Positions 50,560-59,976 of a stretch of DNA of 64,000 bases are shown here, piece after piece. Source of the stretch: Candidatus Poribacteria bacterium. GTDB lineage: Bacteria > Poribacteria > WGA-4E > WGA-3G. The DNA lies in the NCBI GenBank assembly GCA_009841255.1, contig VXMD01000050.1, positions 102,906 through 166,905 on the forward strand. The letters are read 5' to 3'. The notes under the pieces are model-generated. The model made no database searches and had not been told where the DNA came from. It was given only the letters and a program-made list of their open reading frames with translations. Position 1 is the stretch's first letter. Each line of letters starts with the position of its first letter. A program made the translations under genes and the position numbers.

Positions 50560-52500
50560 TCATGTTGCTCTGTGCCGCGGATGCAATCTTCGGATATTGC
50601 CATCTCGGATCGTAAGATTCTGGCTATCGCAATATTCCAAGAACGGCACTGCATATTTTCGTGAAGTTTGTGCTGTTTCTCGGAATTCCGCAACGGTTAT
50701 TGTATCATTTTTACGCAGATAAGTCGCTAATAATTCCTGTATCTCTTCAAAAACGGTTTTATGAATAAAGAAATTATCCGCGATTTTGACAAACTGTCCC
50801 AAGTTCAGGAGCGCGTAAAACGTGGATTCAAGCAGTTGCGGTGTATATTCTGGAAATAACGTGCTGAGTTCGTTGAAAGCGGGTGTATTCATGCCGGCTT
50901 CCAAAAATAGTTGCTCAAGTCTTTCTTTTGCGGTTTCTTCCTCTTGGGAAAACTGGATTTCGTGGGATGCCAATCGGAGAAGATTGCCGTCTTTAGCGAG
51001 TTGACCATCGGCAATGAGTCGGTTTTCGAGTTTCTCAAAACCGGTTTCGTCCAATCTGAGTTCTCGACGCAGTTGTGAAGCATTTTGACCGGCAAGGAGA
51101 GGTTCTGCCAAATGGAACGCTGTCAACGTTTCTATGATTTTCTCTTTTGTATTTGCCGTCCGCACTGCGTCAGAAACGAGAGGCGACCTGCCCGATTTAT
51201 CCCAACGTACAATCTTTCCGTCTGCTTCCAAGTTATTCAAGATGGCGTTCACGTTGGGCTGCGACTGCGGTAGATAATAGTGGAGGAAGGACTCTGGCAC
51301 GCAAAGGGTTTCGCTATTTTCTAAGACAGTGTTCACGATCTGTGCATCATCAACTTCTTCCCATTCGGCTAAGGTGTCGATGGTTTCTGGCGTGAACCGC
51401 TTGTGCTTAGGAGCAAATGGGTTAATAACTTCACCACCACCGACTGTATATTGTGCTGAAAAATCGCGTAGAATAATTCTGTCGCCTCTGAACGTTAGAA
51501 TGGGGTGTTCCAAGCGAAGTTGAACCTGGACGGTATCCCCCGGTAGAATGGCATCGTCAACAAGTAGGATTAATCTGCAAAATATTTCGCGAGTGCCGAG
51601 ATATGCCCGGAGACGCGTCCAATGTTCAAGTATCCTTGGAAATGAGGACAAGACTTGCATCGACACATCAATATTGTCCGTCACTTGTGAAAATTCGATG
51701 GGGCAGAGGACATCGCCGCGTTGGAGATCTTGGGCAGAGATACCGGAAAGGTTCAATGCTGTCCGCTGTCCGGCTTGCGCTACAGATGCCGTTTCATTGT
51801 GTACCTGTATCCCTCGAACCCGCACCGCATGACCCTGCGGGAGAATCACCATCCGCTGGTCTCGATGAATCAATCCCCCGATGAGCGTGCCTGTCACAAC
51901 AACGCCGAACCCTTGAACGGTGAAAACTCTGTCAACGTATAACCGCGGAATACCATCATTTTCTTCGGTTTCTGTCGCGAGGGCTACCTGCTTGACGATA
52001 GTCTCTTTTAATGCTTCAATACCTACGCCGGTTATTGCGGAAACACTCACGGTTGGAATGCCTTCAAGACTTGTGTCGATGAGCATCTCCTGGGTCATTT
52101 CGGTTGCTTCCGACAATTCATCAGCGGTTGCCAAGTCCGATTTTGTCATGACGAGGATACCGTTTGAGATTCCGAGCAAATCTAAGATCGCCAGATGTTC
52201 GAGGGTCTGTTCCTGAACGCCTTCTTTTGCATCGACGACAAAGAGGACGATATCCATACCGTAAGCCCCGGAGAGCATACTTCGGATGAATTTTTCATGA
52301 CCTGGAACGTCAACGATACCTGCCCGCGAGTCGTCTGGGAGATCAAAGTAGGCGAACCCTAACTCAATAGACAAACCCCGTTCCTTCTCTTCCTGGAGTC
52401 GATCCGTCTCCATACCGGTAAGTGCCCCGACGAGCGCGGTTTTCCCGTGGTCAACGTGCCCTGCTGTTCCGATGATGAGGTGTCGTCTATCTTGATGCAT
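50560..52500 (-). CDS. selB: Selenocysteine-specific elongation factor SelB
   Basis: A 646-residue translational GTPase that delivers Sec-tRNA to UGA codons marked by a SECIS. The G domain has [17 protein letters not shown] and TKSD. EF-Tu-like domains II and III follow to about residue 350, then C-terminal winged helices ([15 protein letters not shown] near 480 and [20 protein letters not shown] near 600) that bind SECIS RNA. The full-length gene is intact and is followed by tRNA-Sec. Its 5' 843 bases are inside the duplicated unit, so a second, truncated copy of the N-terminus lies at 54.9-55.8 kb. selA and selD are not in the window. Confidence 0.95.
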   Translation of the reverse strand: MHQDRRHLIIGTAGHVDHGKTALVGALTGMETDRLQEEKERGLSIELGFAYFDLPDDSRAGIVDVPGHEKFIRSMLSGAYGMDIVLFVVDAKEGVQEQTLEHLAILDLLGISNGILVMTKSDLATADELSEATEMTQEMLIDTSLEGIPTVSVSAITGVGIEALKETIVKQVALATETEENDGIPRLYVDRVFTVQGFGVVVTGTLIGGLIHRDQRMVILPQGHAVRVRGIQVHNETASVAQAGQRTALNLSGISAQDLQRGDVLCPIEFSQVTDNIDVSMQVLSSFPRILEHWTRLRAYLGTREIFCRLILLVDDAILPGDTVQVQLRLEHPILTFRGDRIILRDFSAQYTVGGGEVINPFAPKHKRFTPETIDTLAEWEEVDDAQIVNTVLENSETLCVPESFLHYYLPQSQPNVNAILNNLEADGKIVRWDKSGRSPLVSDAVRTANTKEKIIETLTAFHLAEPLLAGQNASQLRRELRLDETGFEKLENRLIADGQLAKDGNLLRLASHEIQFSQEEETAKERLEQLFLEAGMNTPAFNELSTLFPEYTPQLLESTFYALLNLGQFVKIADNFFIHKTVFEEIQELLATYLRKNDTITVAEFRETAQTSRKYAVPFLEYCDSQNLTIRDGNIRRLHPRHRAT

Positions 52501-52507
52501 AGGTTTT

Positions 52508-52664
52508 CTTCTGGTTGTCAGTTGCCAGTCGTCAGTTATCAGTTAAAGAGGCCTTTGGGTATAATCCACTGCTTCTTGGAGGGCTCCAGGCTTTTTTCCA
52601 ATTGTTACAGAGCGTCTCTTAACTCTCACTGCGAGGCAAACTGATAACCGATAACTGACAACTA
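52508..52664. repeat. MITE-like intergenic repeat, copy 5
   Basis: GGTTGTCAGTTGCCAGTCG with GTTATCAGTTAAAGAGG (left) and CTCTTAAC, then CTGATAACCGATAACTGACA (right), are inverted ends around about 90 bases. An identical copy lies at 55803-55959 in the second duplication unit. Confidence 0.55.
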
Positions 52665-53435
52665 TTAAGGCTGTGCGTGGATGAGTTTGCCAATTCGATT
52701 AAAACGAACGCTACCTACTATTTTCCATACTTCCCACAATTTCGCTGGACGGGAATCAAAAGACCAGTATACCATAAATGCTTGTCCTTTGATGTCGTTC
52801 ACATCCACGGGTCCCCACGAGCGGCTATCACTACTCTGATCGCGATTATCACCCATAGCGAACACCATACCTTTCGGCACAGTGAACGGTTTACCTTCTG
52901 GGAACTTACGCTTGAATTGACTCGTCGTTAGGTCAAAGTCCGAAAAAGCCTCTGTCTCAGGCAGATACTCTGGTTGGCGGAACGGGGGAAAATCGCCTCT
53001 TCTGAAATGGCTAAAAGTCATATATTTCGTATAATGACCATCGTCGGCCGCCTCGCCGTTTACATAAAGTGTGTCGCCGTTGGTTTCGATTGTATCTCCT
53101 TCAACGGCTACGATACGTTTGATGAAATTTCGTTCCCGATCGTGGGGTGGGATGAAAACGAAAACATCTCCCCGGGTAGGCTTATGGAAATCAAGAACCT
53201 TGATGTCTGTGCCGGGGATTTTAATGCCGTAGATAAATTTGCATACCAGGATCCGGTCTCCGATAAGAAGCGTATCTTCCATTGAACCGGAGGGGATTTT
53301 GAATGCCTCAACAACAAAAGGACGTATGAATCCGAAAACGAGAATGAGTGCTACAACAATGACTTGGGTATATTCCCATACAATTGTCTTCCGAAATTTT
53401 TGCCATTTGGATAATTGCGTGTTGTTGTTATTCAT
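52665..53435 (-). CDS. lepB: Signal peptidase I (first paralog, copy 1)
   Basis: A 256-residue inner-membrane serine protease that removes signal peptides. One membrane segment (YTQVIVVALILVFGFIRPF) precedes the catalytic Ser in FKIPSGSMEDTLL and the general-base Lys in NFIKRIVAVEGD. GMVFAMGDNRDQSSDSRSWG is the family C-box. It is one of two neighbouring LepB paralogs. An identical copy at 55960-56730 belongs to the second duplication unit. Confidence 0.95.
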   Translation of the reverse strand: MNNNNTQLSKWQKFRKTIVWEYTQVIVVALILVFGFIRPFVVEAFKIPSGSMEDTLLIGDRILVCKFIYGIKIPGTDIKVLDFHKPTRGDVFVFIPPHDRERNFIKRIVAVEGDTIETNGDTLYVNGEAADDGHYTKYMTFSHFRRGDFPPFRQPEYLPETEAFSDFDLTTSQFKRKFPEGKPFTVPKGMVFAMGDNRDQSSDSRSWGPVDVNDIKGQAFMVYWSFDSRPAKLWEVWKIVGSVRFNRIGKLIHAQP

Positions 53436-53559
53436 AGTATTATGGTGCCATCATCGGTGAAAAGGCGTTCTCCTTTCCGCATTCTATCTGTACGAATAAA
53501 GCGTGTATAAGGTTGCTCGTTTTAAAGTATCAGTTCTCCAAAAAATAATTTGCTCCAGT

Positions 53560-54360
53560 CTACTGGGAGAACGAATCCGGCTCGGAAGAGATAAGTTTGC
53601 CGATTCGCGTGAAACGAATATTGCCTATCATCTTCCATACTTCCCATAACTTCACTGGACGATTGGCGACCGAAAACACAATTATGAAGGCTTGTCCTTT
53701 GATGTCATCTACAGAGACAGGTCCCCAGAAACGGCTATCGCTACTCTGATCGCGATTATCGCCCATTGCGAACACCATGCCCTTCGGCACAGTGAATGGA
53801 TTCCCTTGCGGAAACTTACGCCTGAACTGACTGTCTGTCAAAGTGTAGTCCTCAAAGTTTTCACCCGTCGGAATATATTCACGCTGCCGGAACGGTGGGA
53901 AATCTCTTCTGAACTGATGAAATGGCAGGTGTTTTGTGTAACTTGCATCGTCGACAGTTTTGCCGTTGACATAAAGCGTATCGTCCCGCGTTTCAACGGT
54001 ATCGCCTTCAATGGCTACAATCCGCTTGATAAAATGTCGATCGTCGTGTGGTGGAATAAAAACAAAAACATCGCCACGGGCCGGTTTGTGAAAGTCAAAA
54101 ATTTTGATGTCTGTGCCGGGGACCTTGACCCCGTAGATAAACTTAGATACCAAAATCTGATCTCCGATAAGCAGTGTATCCTCCATGGATCCGGATGGGA
54201 TCCTATACGCTTCAACAATAAATGGACGTATGAGACCGAAATTGAGAATCAGCACAACAAGGATAAATTTTGCGAACTCATGTGCTCCAATTTTTTCTAA
54301 TTTTTGCTGTTTGGCTGGTGTGGCTTTGGTGGACTGCCAGGGCTTCTGTGTATTATTCAT
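53560..54360 (-). CDS. lepB: Signal peptidase I (second paralog, copy 1)
   Basis: A 266-residue signal peptidase I with one membrane segment near residue 35. The catalytic Ser is in YRIPSGSMEDTLL, the Lys in HFIKRIVAIEGD, and the C-box GMVFAMGDNRDQSSDSRFWG is present. It is about 60-70 percent alike to its neighbour by eye, so the pair is an old duplication. An identical copy at 56855-57655 arises from the recent segmental duplication. Confidence 0.95.
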   Translation of the reverse strand: MNNTQKPWQSTKATPAKQQKLEKIGAHEFAKFILVVLILNFGLIRPFIVEAYRIPSGSMEDTLLIGDQILVSKFIYGVKVPGTDIKIFDFHKPARGDVFVFIPPHDDRHFIKRIVAIEGDTVETRDDTLYVNGKTVDDASYTKHLPFHQFRRDFPPFRQREYIPTGENFEDYTLTDSQFRRKFPQGNPFTVPKGMVFAMGDNRDQSSDSRFWGPVSVDDIKGQAFIIVFSVANRPVKLWEVWKMIGNIRFTRIGKLISSEPDSFSQ

Positions 54361-54418
54361 TCGTTAAAAACCGTTGAATAGAACGATGATCTCCCTTTTC
54401 CAATGTGATCTGTCCATG

Positions 54419-55795
54419 TTACTCATCAGTTGCAAGCATTGCGGTAAACGCTTCTTGTGGAACATCGACGTTGCCGATCTGTTTGAGCCGTTTTTTGCCC
54501 TCTTTCTGTCTTTCAAGCAATTTCCGTTTTCGCGTCACATCACCGCCGTAGCATTTCGCGGTAACGTTTTTTCGGAGTGCTCGCACTGTTTCGCGTGCAA
54601 CAATCTTGTTGCCGATTGCGGCTTGAACCGGGACTTCAAACATTTGACGCGGAATTAGTTCTTTCAACTTGGTCACCAGTGCCTTGCCACGCGTTTCAGC
54701 ATTGTCTTGTGGCAAAATCGTTGAGAGCGCGTCCACGGGGTTCCCATTCAGCAACACATCTAATTTGACGAGTTTCTCGGTTTTATATGCTCCGATATCA
54801 TATTCTAACGAACCGTAACCGCGGGTCAATGATTTAAGTTTCGGATAGAAATCTATCAACATTTCACTGAGCGGGAGTTCGTAAAGCAGCTGCACACGAT
54901 GTGCGTCCAATTGGTTCATCCGCCTATATATACCCCGACGCTTCTGACAAAGCATCGACACATCAATATTGTCCGTCACTTGTGAAAATTCGATGGGGCA
55001 GAGGACATCGCCGCGTTGGAGATCTTGGGCAGAGATACCGGAAAGGTTCAATGCTGTCCGCTGTCCGGCTTGCGCTACAGATGCCGTTTCATTGTGTACC
55101 TGTATCCCTCGAACCCGCACCGCATGACCCTGCGGGAGAATCACCATCCGCTGGTCTCGATGAATCAATCCCCCGATGAGCGTGCCTGTCACAACAACGC
55201 CGAACCCTTGAACGGTGAAAACTCTGTCAACGTATAACCGCGGAATACCATCATTTTCTTCGGTTTCTGTCGCGAGGGCTACCTGCTTGACGATAGTCTC
55301 TTTTAATGCTTCAATACCTACGCCGGTTATTGCGGAAACACTCACGGTTGGAATGCCTTCAAGACTTGTGTCGATGAGCATCTCCTGGGTCATTTCGGTT
55401 GCTTCCGACAATTCATCAGCGGTTGCCAAGTCCGATTTTGTCATGACGAGGATACCGTTTGAGATTCCGAGCAAATCTAAGATCGCCAGATGTTCGAGGG
55501 TCTGTTCCTGAACGCCTTCTTTTGCATCGACGACAAAGAGGACGATATCCATACCGTAAGCCCCGGAGAGCATACTTCGGATGAATTTTTCATGACCTGG
55601 AACGTCAACGATACCTGCCCGCGAGTCGTCTGGGAGATCAAAGTAGGCGAACCCTAACTCAATAGACAAACCCCGTTCCTTCTCTTCCTGGAGTCGATCC
55701 GTCTCCATACCGGTAAGTGCCCCGACGAGCGCGGTTTTCCCGTGGTCAACGTGCCCTGCTGTTCCGATGATGAGGTGTCGTCTATCTTGATGCAT
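54419..55795 (-). CDS. Chimeric SelB (1-281) - LepA (432-608) fusion made at the duplication junction
   Basis: A 458-residue in-frame chimera. Residues 1-281 are identical to the SelB N-terminus: G domain with GHVDHGKT and DVPGHE, domain II and part of III up to NIDVSM. From residue 282, [12 protein letters not shown] onwards is identical to LepA 432-608, i.e. the end of its domain V and the whole C-terminal domain. The junction is exactly the duplication join at 54952/54953. The product would bind GTP and perhaps Sec-tRNA but carry the LepA ribosome-binding tail and lack SECIS-binding helices. It may be harmful, silent, or an assembly artefact. Intact selB and lepA flank it. Confidence 0.85.
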   Translation of the reverse strand: MHQDRRHLIIGTAGHVDHGKTALVGALTGMETDRLQEEKERGLSIELGFAYFDLPDDSRAGIVDVPGHEKFIRSMLSGAYGMDIVLFVVDAKEGVQEQTLEHLAILDLLGISNGILVMTKSDLATADELSEATEMTQEMLIDTSLEGIPTVSVSAITGVGIEALKETIVKQVALATETEENDGIPRLYVDRVFTVQGFGVVVTGTLIGGLIHRDQRMVILPQGHAVRVRGIQVHNETASVAQAGQRTALNLSGISAQDLQRGDVLCPIEFSQVTDNIDVSMLCQKRRGIYRRMNQLDAHRVQLLYELPLSEMLIDFYPKLKSLTRGYGSLEYDIGAYKTEKLVKLDVLLNGNPVDALSTILPQDNAETRGKALVTKLKELIPRQMFEVPVQAAIGNKIVARETVRALRKNVTAKCYGGDVTRKRKLLERQKEGKKRLKQIGNVDVPQEAFTAMLATDE

Positions 55796-55802
55796 AGGTT
55801 TT

Positions 55803-55959
55803 CTTCTGGTTGTCAGTTGCCAGTCGTCAGTTATCAGTTAAAGAGGCCTTTGGGTATAATCCACTGCTTCTTGGAGGGCTCCAGGCTTTTTTCCAATTGT
55901 TACAGAGCGTCTCTTAACTCTCACTGCGAGGCAAACTGATAACCGATAACTGACAACTA
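55803..55959. repeat. MITE-like intergenic repeat, copy 6 (duplicate of copy 5)
   Basis: Identical to 52508-52664 because it lies inside the duplicated unit. Confidence 0.55.
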
Positions 55960-56730
55960 TTAAGGCTGTGCGTGGATGAGTTTGCCAATTCGATTAAAAC
56001 GAACGCTACCTACTATTTTCCATACTTCCCACAATTTCGCTGGACGGGAATCAAAAGACCAGTATACCATAAATGCTTGTCCTTTGATGTCGTTCACATC
56101 CACGGGTCCCCACGAGCGGCTATCACTACTCTGATCGCGATTATCACCCATAGCGAACACCATACCTTTCGGCACAGTGAACGGTTTACCTTCTGGGAAC
56201 TTACGCTTGAATTGACTCGTCGTTAGGTCAAAGTCCGAAAAAGCCTCTGTCTCAGGCAGATACTCTGGTTGGCGGAACGGGGGAAAATCGCCTCTTCTGA
56301 AATGGCTAAAAGTCATATATTTCGTATAATGACCATCGTCGGCCGCCTCGCCGTTTACATAAAGTGTGTCGCCGTTGGTTTCGATTGTATCTCCTTCAAC
56401 GGCTACGATACGTTTGATGAAATTTCGTTCCCGATCGTGGGGTGGGATGAAAACGAAAACATCTCCCCGGGTAGGCTTATGGAAATCAAGAACCTTGATG
56501 TCTGTGCCGGGGATTTTAATGCCGTAGATAAATTTGCATACCAGGATCCGGTCTCCGATAAGAAGCGTATCTTCCATTGAACCGGAGGGGATTTTGAATG
56601 CCTCAACAACAAAAGGACGTATGAATCCGAAAACGAGAATGAGTGCTACAACAATGACTTGGGTATATTCCCATACAATTGTCTTCCGAAATTTTTGCCA
56701 TTTGGATAATTGCGTGTTGTTGTTATTCAT
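55960..56730 (-). CDS. lepB: Signal peptidase I (first paralog, copy 2)
   Basis: A 256-residue protein identical to the one at 52665-53435, with the same Ser (PSGSM) and Lys (FIKRIVA) active-site motifs. It is the duplicate contributed by unit 2. Before the duplication the order here was probably lepA, lepB paralog 2, lepB paralog 1, selB, tRNA-Sec. Confidence 0.93.
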   Translation of the reverse strand: MNNNNTQLSKWQKFRKTIVWEYTQVIVVALILVFGFIRPFVVEAFKIPSGSMEDTLLIGDRILVCKFIYGIKIPGTDIKVLDFHKPTRGDVFVFIPPHDRERNFIKRIVAVEGDTIETNGDTLYVNGEAADDGHYTKYMTFSHFRRGDFPPFRQPEYLPETEAFSDFDLTTSQFKRKFPEGKPFTVPKGMVFAMGDNRDQSSDSRSWGPVDVNDIKGQAFMVYWSFDSRPAKLWEVWKIVGSVRFNRIGKLIHAQP

Positions 56731-56854
56731 AGTATTATGGTGCCATCATCGGTGAAAAGGCGTTCTCCTTTCCGCATTCTATCTGTACGAATAAAGCGTG
56801 TATAAGGTTGCTCGTTTTAAAGTATCAGTTCTCCAAAAAATAATTTGCTCCAGT

Positions 56855-57655
56855 CTACTGGGAGAACGAATCCGGCTCGGAAGAGATAAGTTTGCCGATT
56901 CGCGTGAAACGAATATTGCCTATCATCTTCCATACTTCCCATAACTTCACTGGACGATTGGCGACCGAAAACACAATTATGAAGGCTTGTCCTTTGATGT
57001 CATCTACAGAGACAGGTCCCCAGAAACGGCTATCGCTACTCTGATCGCGATTATCGCCCATTGCGAACACCATGCCCTTCGGCACAGTGAATGGATTCCC
57101 TTGCGGAAACTTACGCCTGAACTGACTGTCTGTCAAAGTGTAGTCCTCAAAGTTTTCACCCGTCGGAATATATTCACGCTGCCGGAACGGTGGGAAATCT
57201 CTTCTGAACTGATGAAATGGCAGGTGTTTTGTGTAACTTGCATCGTCGACAGTTTTGCCGTTGACATAAAGCGTATCGTCCCGCGTTTCAACGGTATCGC
57301 CTTCAATGGCTACAATCCGCTTGATAAAATGTCGATCGTCGTGTGGTGGAATAAAAACAAAAACATCGCCACGGGCCGGTTTGTGAAAGTCAAAAATTTT
57401 GATGTCTGTGCCGGGGACCTTGACCCCGTAGATAAACTTAGATACCAAAATCTGATCTCCGATAAGCAGTGTATCCTCCATGGATCCGGATGGGATCCTA
57501 TACGCTTCAACAATAAATGGACGTATGAGACCGAAATTGAGAATCAGCACAACAAGGATAAATTTTGCGAACTCATGTGCTCCAATTTTTTCTAATTTTT
57601 GCTGTTTGGCTGGTGTGGCTTTGGTGGACTGCCAGGGCTTCTGTGTATTATTCAT
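56855..57655 (-). CDS. lepB: Signal peptidase I (second paralog, copy 2)
   Basis: A 266-residue protein identical to the one at 53560-54360. It lies 58 bases downstream of lepA, in the usual lepA-lepB order, so it probably keeps the ancestral context. It has all catalytic motifs of signal peptidase I. Confidence 0.93.
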   Translation of the reverse strand: MNNTQKPWQSTKATPAKQQKLEKIGAHEFAKFILVVLILNFGLIRPFIVEAYRIPSGSMEDTLLIGDQILVSKFIYGVKVPGTDIKIFDFHKPARGDVFVFIPPHDDRHFIKRIVAIEGDTVETRDDTLYVNGKTVDDASYTKHLPFHQFRRDFPPFRQREYIPTGENFEDYTLTDSQFRRKFPQGNPFTVPKGMVFAMGDNRDQSSDSRFWGPVSVDDIKGQAFIIVFSVANRPVKLWEVWKMIGNIRFTRIGKLISSEPDSFSQ

Positions 57656-57713
57656 TCGTTAAAAACCGTTGAATAGAACGATGATCTCCCTTTTCCAATG
57701 TGATCTGTCCATG

Positions 57714-59519
57714 TTACTCATCAGTTGCAAGCATTGCGGTAAACGCTTCTTGTGGAACATCGACGTTGCCGATCTGTTTGAGCCGTTTTTTGCCCTCTTT
57801 CTGTCTTTCAAGCAATTTCCGTTTTCGCGTCACATCACCGCCGTAGCATTTCGCGGTAACGTTTTTTCGGAGTGCTCGCACTGTTTCGCGTGCAACAATC
57901 TTGTTGCCGATTGCGGCTTGAACCGGGACTTCAAACATTTGACGCGGAATTAGTTCTTTCAACTTGGTCACCAGTGCCTTGCCACGCGTTTCAGCATTGT
58001 CTTGTGGCAAAATCGTTGAGAGCGCGTCCACGGGGTTCCCATTCAGCAACACATCTAATTTGACGAGTTTCTCGGTTTTATATGCTCCGATATCATATTC
58101 TAACGAACCGTAACCGCGGGTCAATGATTTAAGTTTCGGATAGAAATCTATCAACATTTCACTGAGCGGGAGTTCGTAAAGCAGCTGCACACGATGTGCG
58201 TCCAATTGGTTCATCCGCCTATATATACCCCGACGCTTCTGACAAAGTTCCATCGCATTTCCAATATAGTCGCGAGGAACGATAATGTCAATATTGACAT
58301 ACGGTTCTTCAATTCGTTCGATGTTATTTGGTTCTGGGAGATGTGCTGGATTGTCGACCGGCACATAGCCACCCGTTTTCAGGTAAACTCGATACATCAC
58401 ACTCGGCGCAGTTCGTACAAGCGCGAGTCCGAATTCCCGTTCGAGACGTTCATGAATAATTTCCATGTGAAGCAAACCGAGAAAACCACACCGAAATCCG
58501 AAGCCCAGGGCGACGGAGGTCTCAGGTTCAAAATTGAAGGAGGAATCGTTGAGCCGGAGTTTATCGAGTGCCTCGCGCAGGGCATGGAACTGGTTTGTGT
58601 CTGCCGGATAGAGACCGCTGAATACAAGCGGTTTCATTTCTCGATAACCGGGAAGGGGTGTTGCTGTCGGTTTCGTGTGATGTGTGATTGTATCCCCGAT
58701 TTTCGCTTTGTCGATCTCTCGGATGCCGGCGATGAGGTAGCCGACAGCACCCGTGCGGAGTTCAGGGGTCGGTTGCATTTCTGGTGTGAAGATGCCTACC
58801 TCCTCAACTTCATAGGAGCGTTTCGTTTCCATGAGTTGAATCTTTTCGCCTGGCTTCACACTCCCCTCGAAGATGCGTGTGTACATGATGGCCCCGCGAT
58901 AGTTGTTATAGACGGAGTCAAGCACGAGTGCCTTTAAAGGGGCTTCAGGCGCGCCGACAGGTGCGGGGATTCGGTTGATAACTGCTTCTAATATTGCGGG
59001 GATACCGGTTCCCATTTTCGCACTAACGAGAAGTGCTTCGTCGGCAGGGATACCGATGACTTCTTCTATCTGCCGTCGGGCTTCATCGGGTTGTGCGGTG
59101 GGTAGATCGATTTTATTGACGACGGGGATAATCTCAAGATCATTGTCAATCGCGAGGTAAGCGTTTGCTAAGGTTTGCGCTTCGACACCTTGCGCGGCAT
59201 CAACGATGAGAATTGCACCTTCGCACGCCGCGAGGCTACGGGAGACCTCGTATGTAAAATCGACGTGTCCGGGTGTATCGATCAGGTTGAGTTCGTAGCG
59301 GTTTCCGTCAGCGGCGGGGTAATGGAGTTTGACAGCTGTTGCTTTAATGGTAATCCCGCGTTCACGCTCTAAATCCATCAGGTCCAGCACCTGTTCACGC
59401 ATATCGCGCTCAGTGAGCGTGTTCGTGTGCTCGAGGAGTCTATCGCTCAGCGTGCTTTTTCCGTGATCGATGTGCCCTAAAATGCAGAAATTCCGTATGT
59501 TTTCAAGATTCGTTGGCAT
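57714..59519 (-). CDS. lepA: Elongation factor 4 (LepA), intact copy
   Basis: A 601-residue ribosome-associated GTPase. It has [10 protein letters not shown] (P-loop), [14 protein letters not shown], the conserved [14 protein letters not shown] and the family C-terminal domain ([21 protein letters not shown]). The ATG at 59519 is chosen because the conserved [10 protein letters not shown] starts there; a TTG-containing frame reaches 59540. The -10 box ends only 9 bases before this ATG, so the message may be nearly leaderless. The 3' 534 bases are duplicated in the chimera upstream of the second SelB fragment. Confidence 0.95.
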   Translation of the reverse strand: MPTNLENIRNFCILGHIDHGKSTLSDRLLEHTNTLTERDMREQVLDLMDLERERGITIKATAVKLHYPAADGNRYELNLIDTPGHVDFTYEVSRSLAACEGAILIVDAAQGVEAQTLANAYLAIDNDLEIIPVVNKIDLPTAQPDEARRQIEEVIGIPADEALLVSAKMGTGIPAILEAVINRIPAPVGAPEAPLKALVLDSVYNNYRGAIMYTRIFEGSVKPGEKIQLMETKRSYEVEEVGIFTPEMQPTPELRTGAVGYLIAGIREIDKAKIGDTITHHTKPTATPLPGYREMKPLVFSGLYPADTNQFHALREALDKLRLNDSSFNFEPETSVALGFGFRCGFLGLLHMEIIHERLEREFGLALVRTAPSVMYRVYLKTGGYVPVDNPAHLPEPNNIERIEEPYVNIDIIVPRDYIGNAMELCQKRRGIYRRMNQLDAHRVQLLYELPLSEMLIDFYPKLKSLTRGYGSLEYDIGAYKTEKLVKLDVLLNGNPVDALSTILPQDNAETRGKALVTKLKELIPRQMFEVPVQAAIGNKIVARETVRALRKNVTAKCYGGDVTRKRKLLERQKEGKKRLKQIGNVDVPQEAFTAMLATDE

Positions 59520-59528
59520 AGTGTATAT

Positions 59529-59558
59529 AGTATACCACAATCTTTATTCAATTGTCTA
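59529..59558 (-). promoter_or_regulatory. Promoter of lepA, near-leaderless
   Basis: On the minus strand, TAGACA (59558-59553), an 18-base spacer and TATACT (59534-59529), with the ATG starting 9 bases after the -10 box. Confidence 0.55.
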
Positions 59559-59635
59559 TGGGAATATCATTTTTAGCCCAAGGTCATTTAGTTCTCTATA
59601 TTTTCGATCGTTTTTTCAAACTCTCTTCTGTAGGA

Positions 59636-59650
59636 GCGAGTTGTGCTCGC
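59636..59650. repeat. Small palindrome in a gene-free stretch
   Basis: GCGAG-TTGTG-CTCGC. The stretch 59559-59891 contains no gene; only this palindrome and A/T-rich sequence are seen. Confidence 0.35.
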
Positions 59651-59891
59651 GATATTGCGAAAAAGCGTTAACATTTGCAAACGAAAACCAAAGTCAAAAC
59701 CGAAAACTAAACAGTCCTGATTTTTAGTAAGAACTATTTAGTTTTGGGACAAAAGAAGAAAAAGTCTCCTGATAAGGGGGATTTAGGGCGTTAAAAATGA
59801 GAAATTCGGCGTGCAGTGCTAAATAAGCATGGAAAATGCTCACAGACACAAACCGAAAGACCCTACTGCTTGCTGCGTAAGTTCTATCAAA

Positions 59892-59921
59892 TTGACATCT
59901 GCTTTCTAAACGTGTTATAAT
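59892..59921 (+). promoter_or_regulatory. Strong promoter of the OLD-like ATPase gene
   Basis: TTGACA (59892-59897), an 18-base spacer and TATAAT (59916-59921), both perfect consensus. The -35 reads TTGACATCTG, the same as at 61898. Confidence 0.75.
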
Positions 59922-59976
59922 GCTACTAAAAAAAGCCGTTCCATTACGTAATTGATTTCTTTGTGAAAGGAACTAT

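Larger units (their letters stand above)
51658..54952. repeat. Tandem duplication unit 1 (3,295 bp)
   Basis: Identical, as far as I can read, to 54953-58247. It contains the 5' part of selB, both signal peptidase genes and the 3' part of a lepA copy. The junctions share only a single G (51657 and 54952). Confidence 0.9.
54953..58247. repeat. Tandem duplication unit 2 (3,295 bp)
   Basis: Second copy of the unit at 51658-54952, offset 3,295 bases throughout. All four proteins read from it are identical to the first copy. It joins the SelB part on its left to the intact lepA on its right. Confidence 0.9.

Noticed and set aside
53692-54300. 202-codon plus-strand frame opposite the signal peptidase gene, present twice
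   Set aside because: It is the antisense shadow of lepB and is repeated only because the segment is duplicated.
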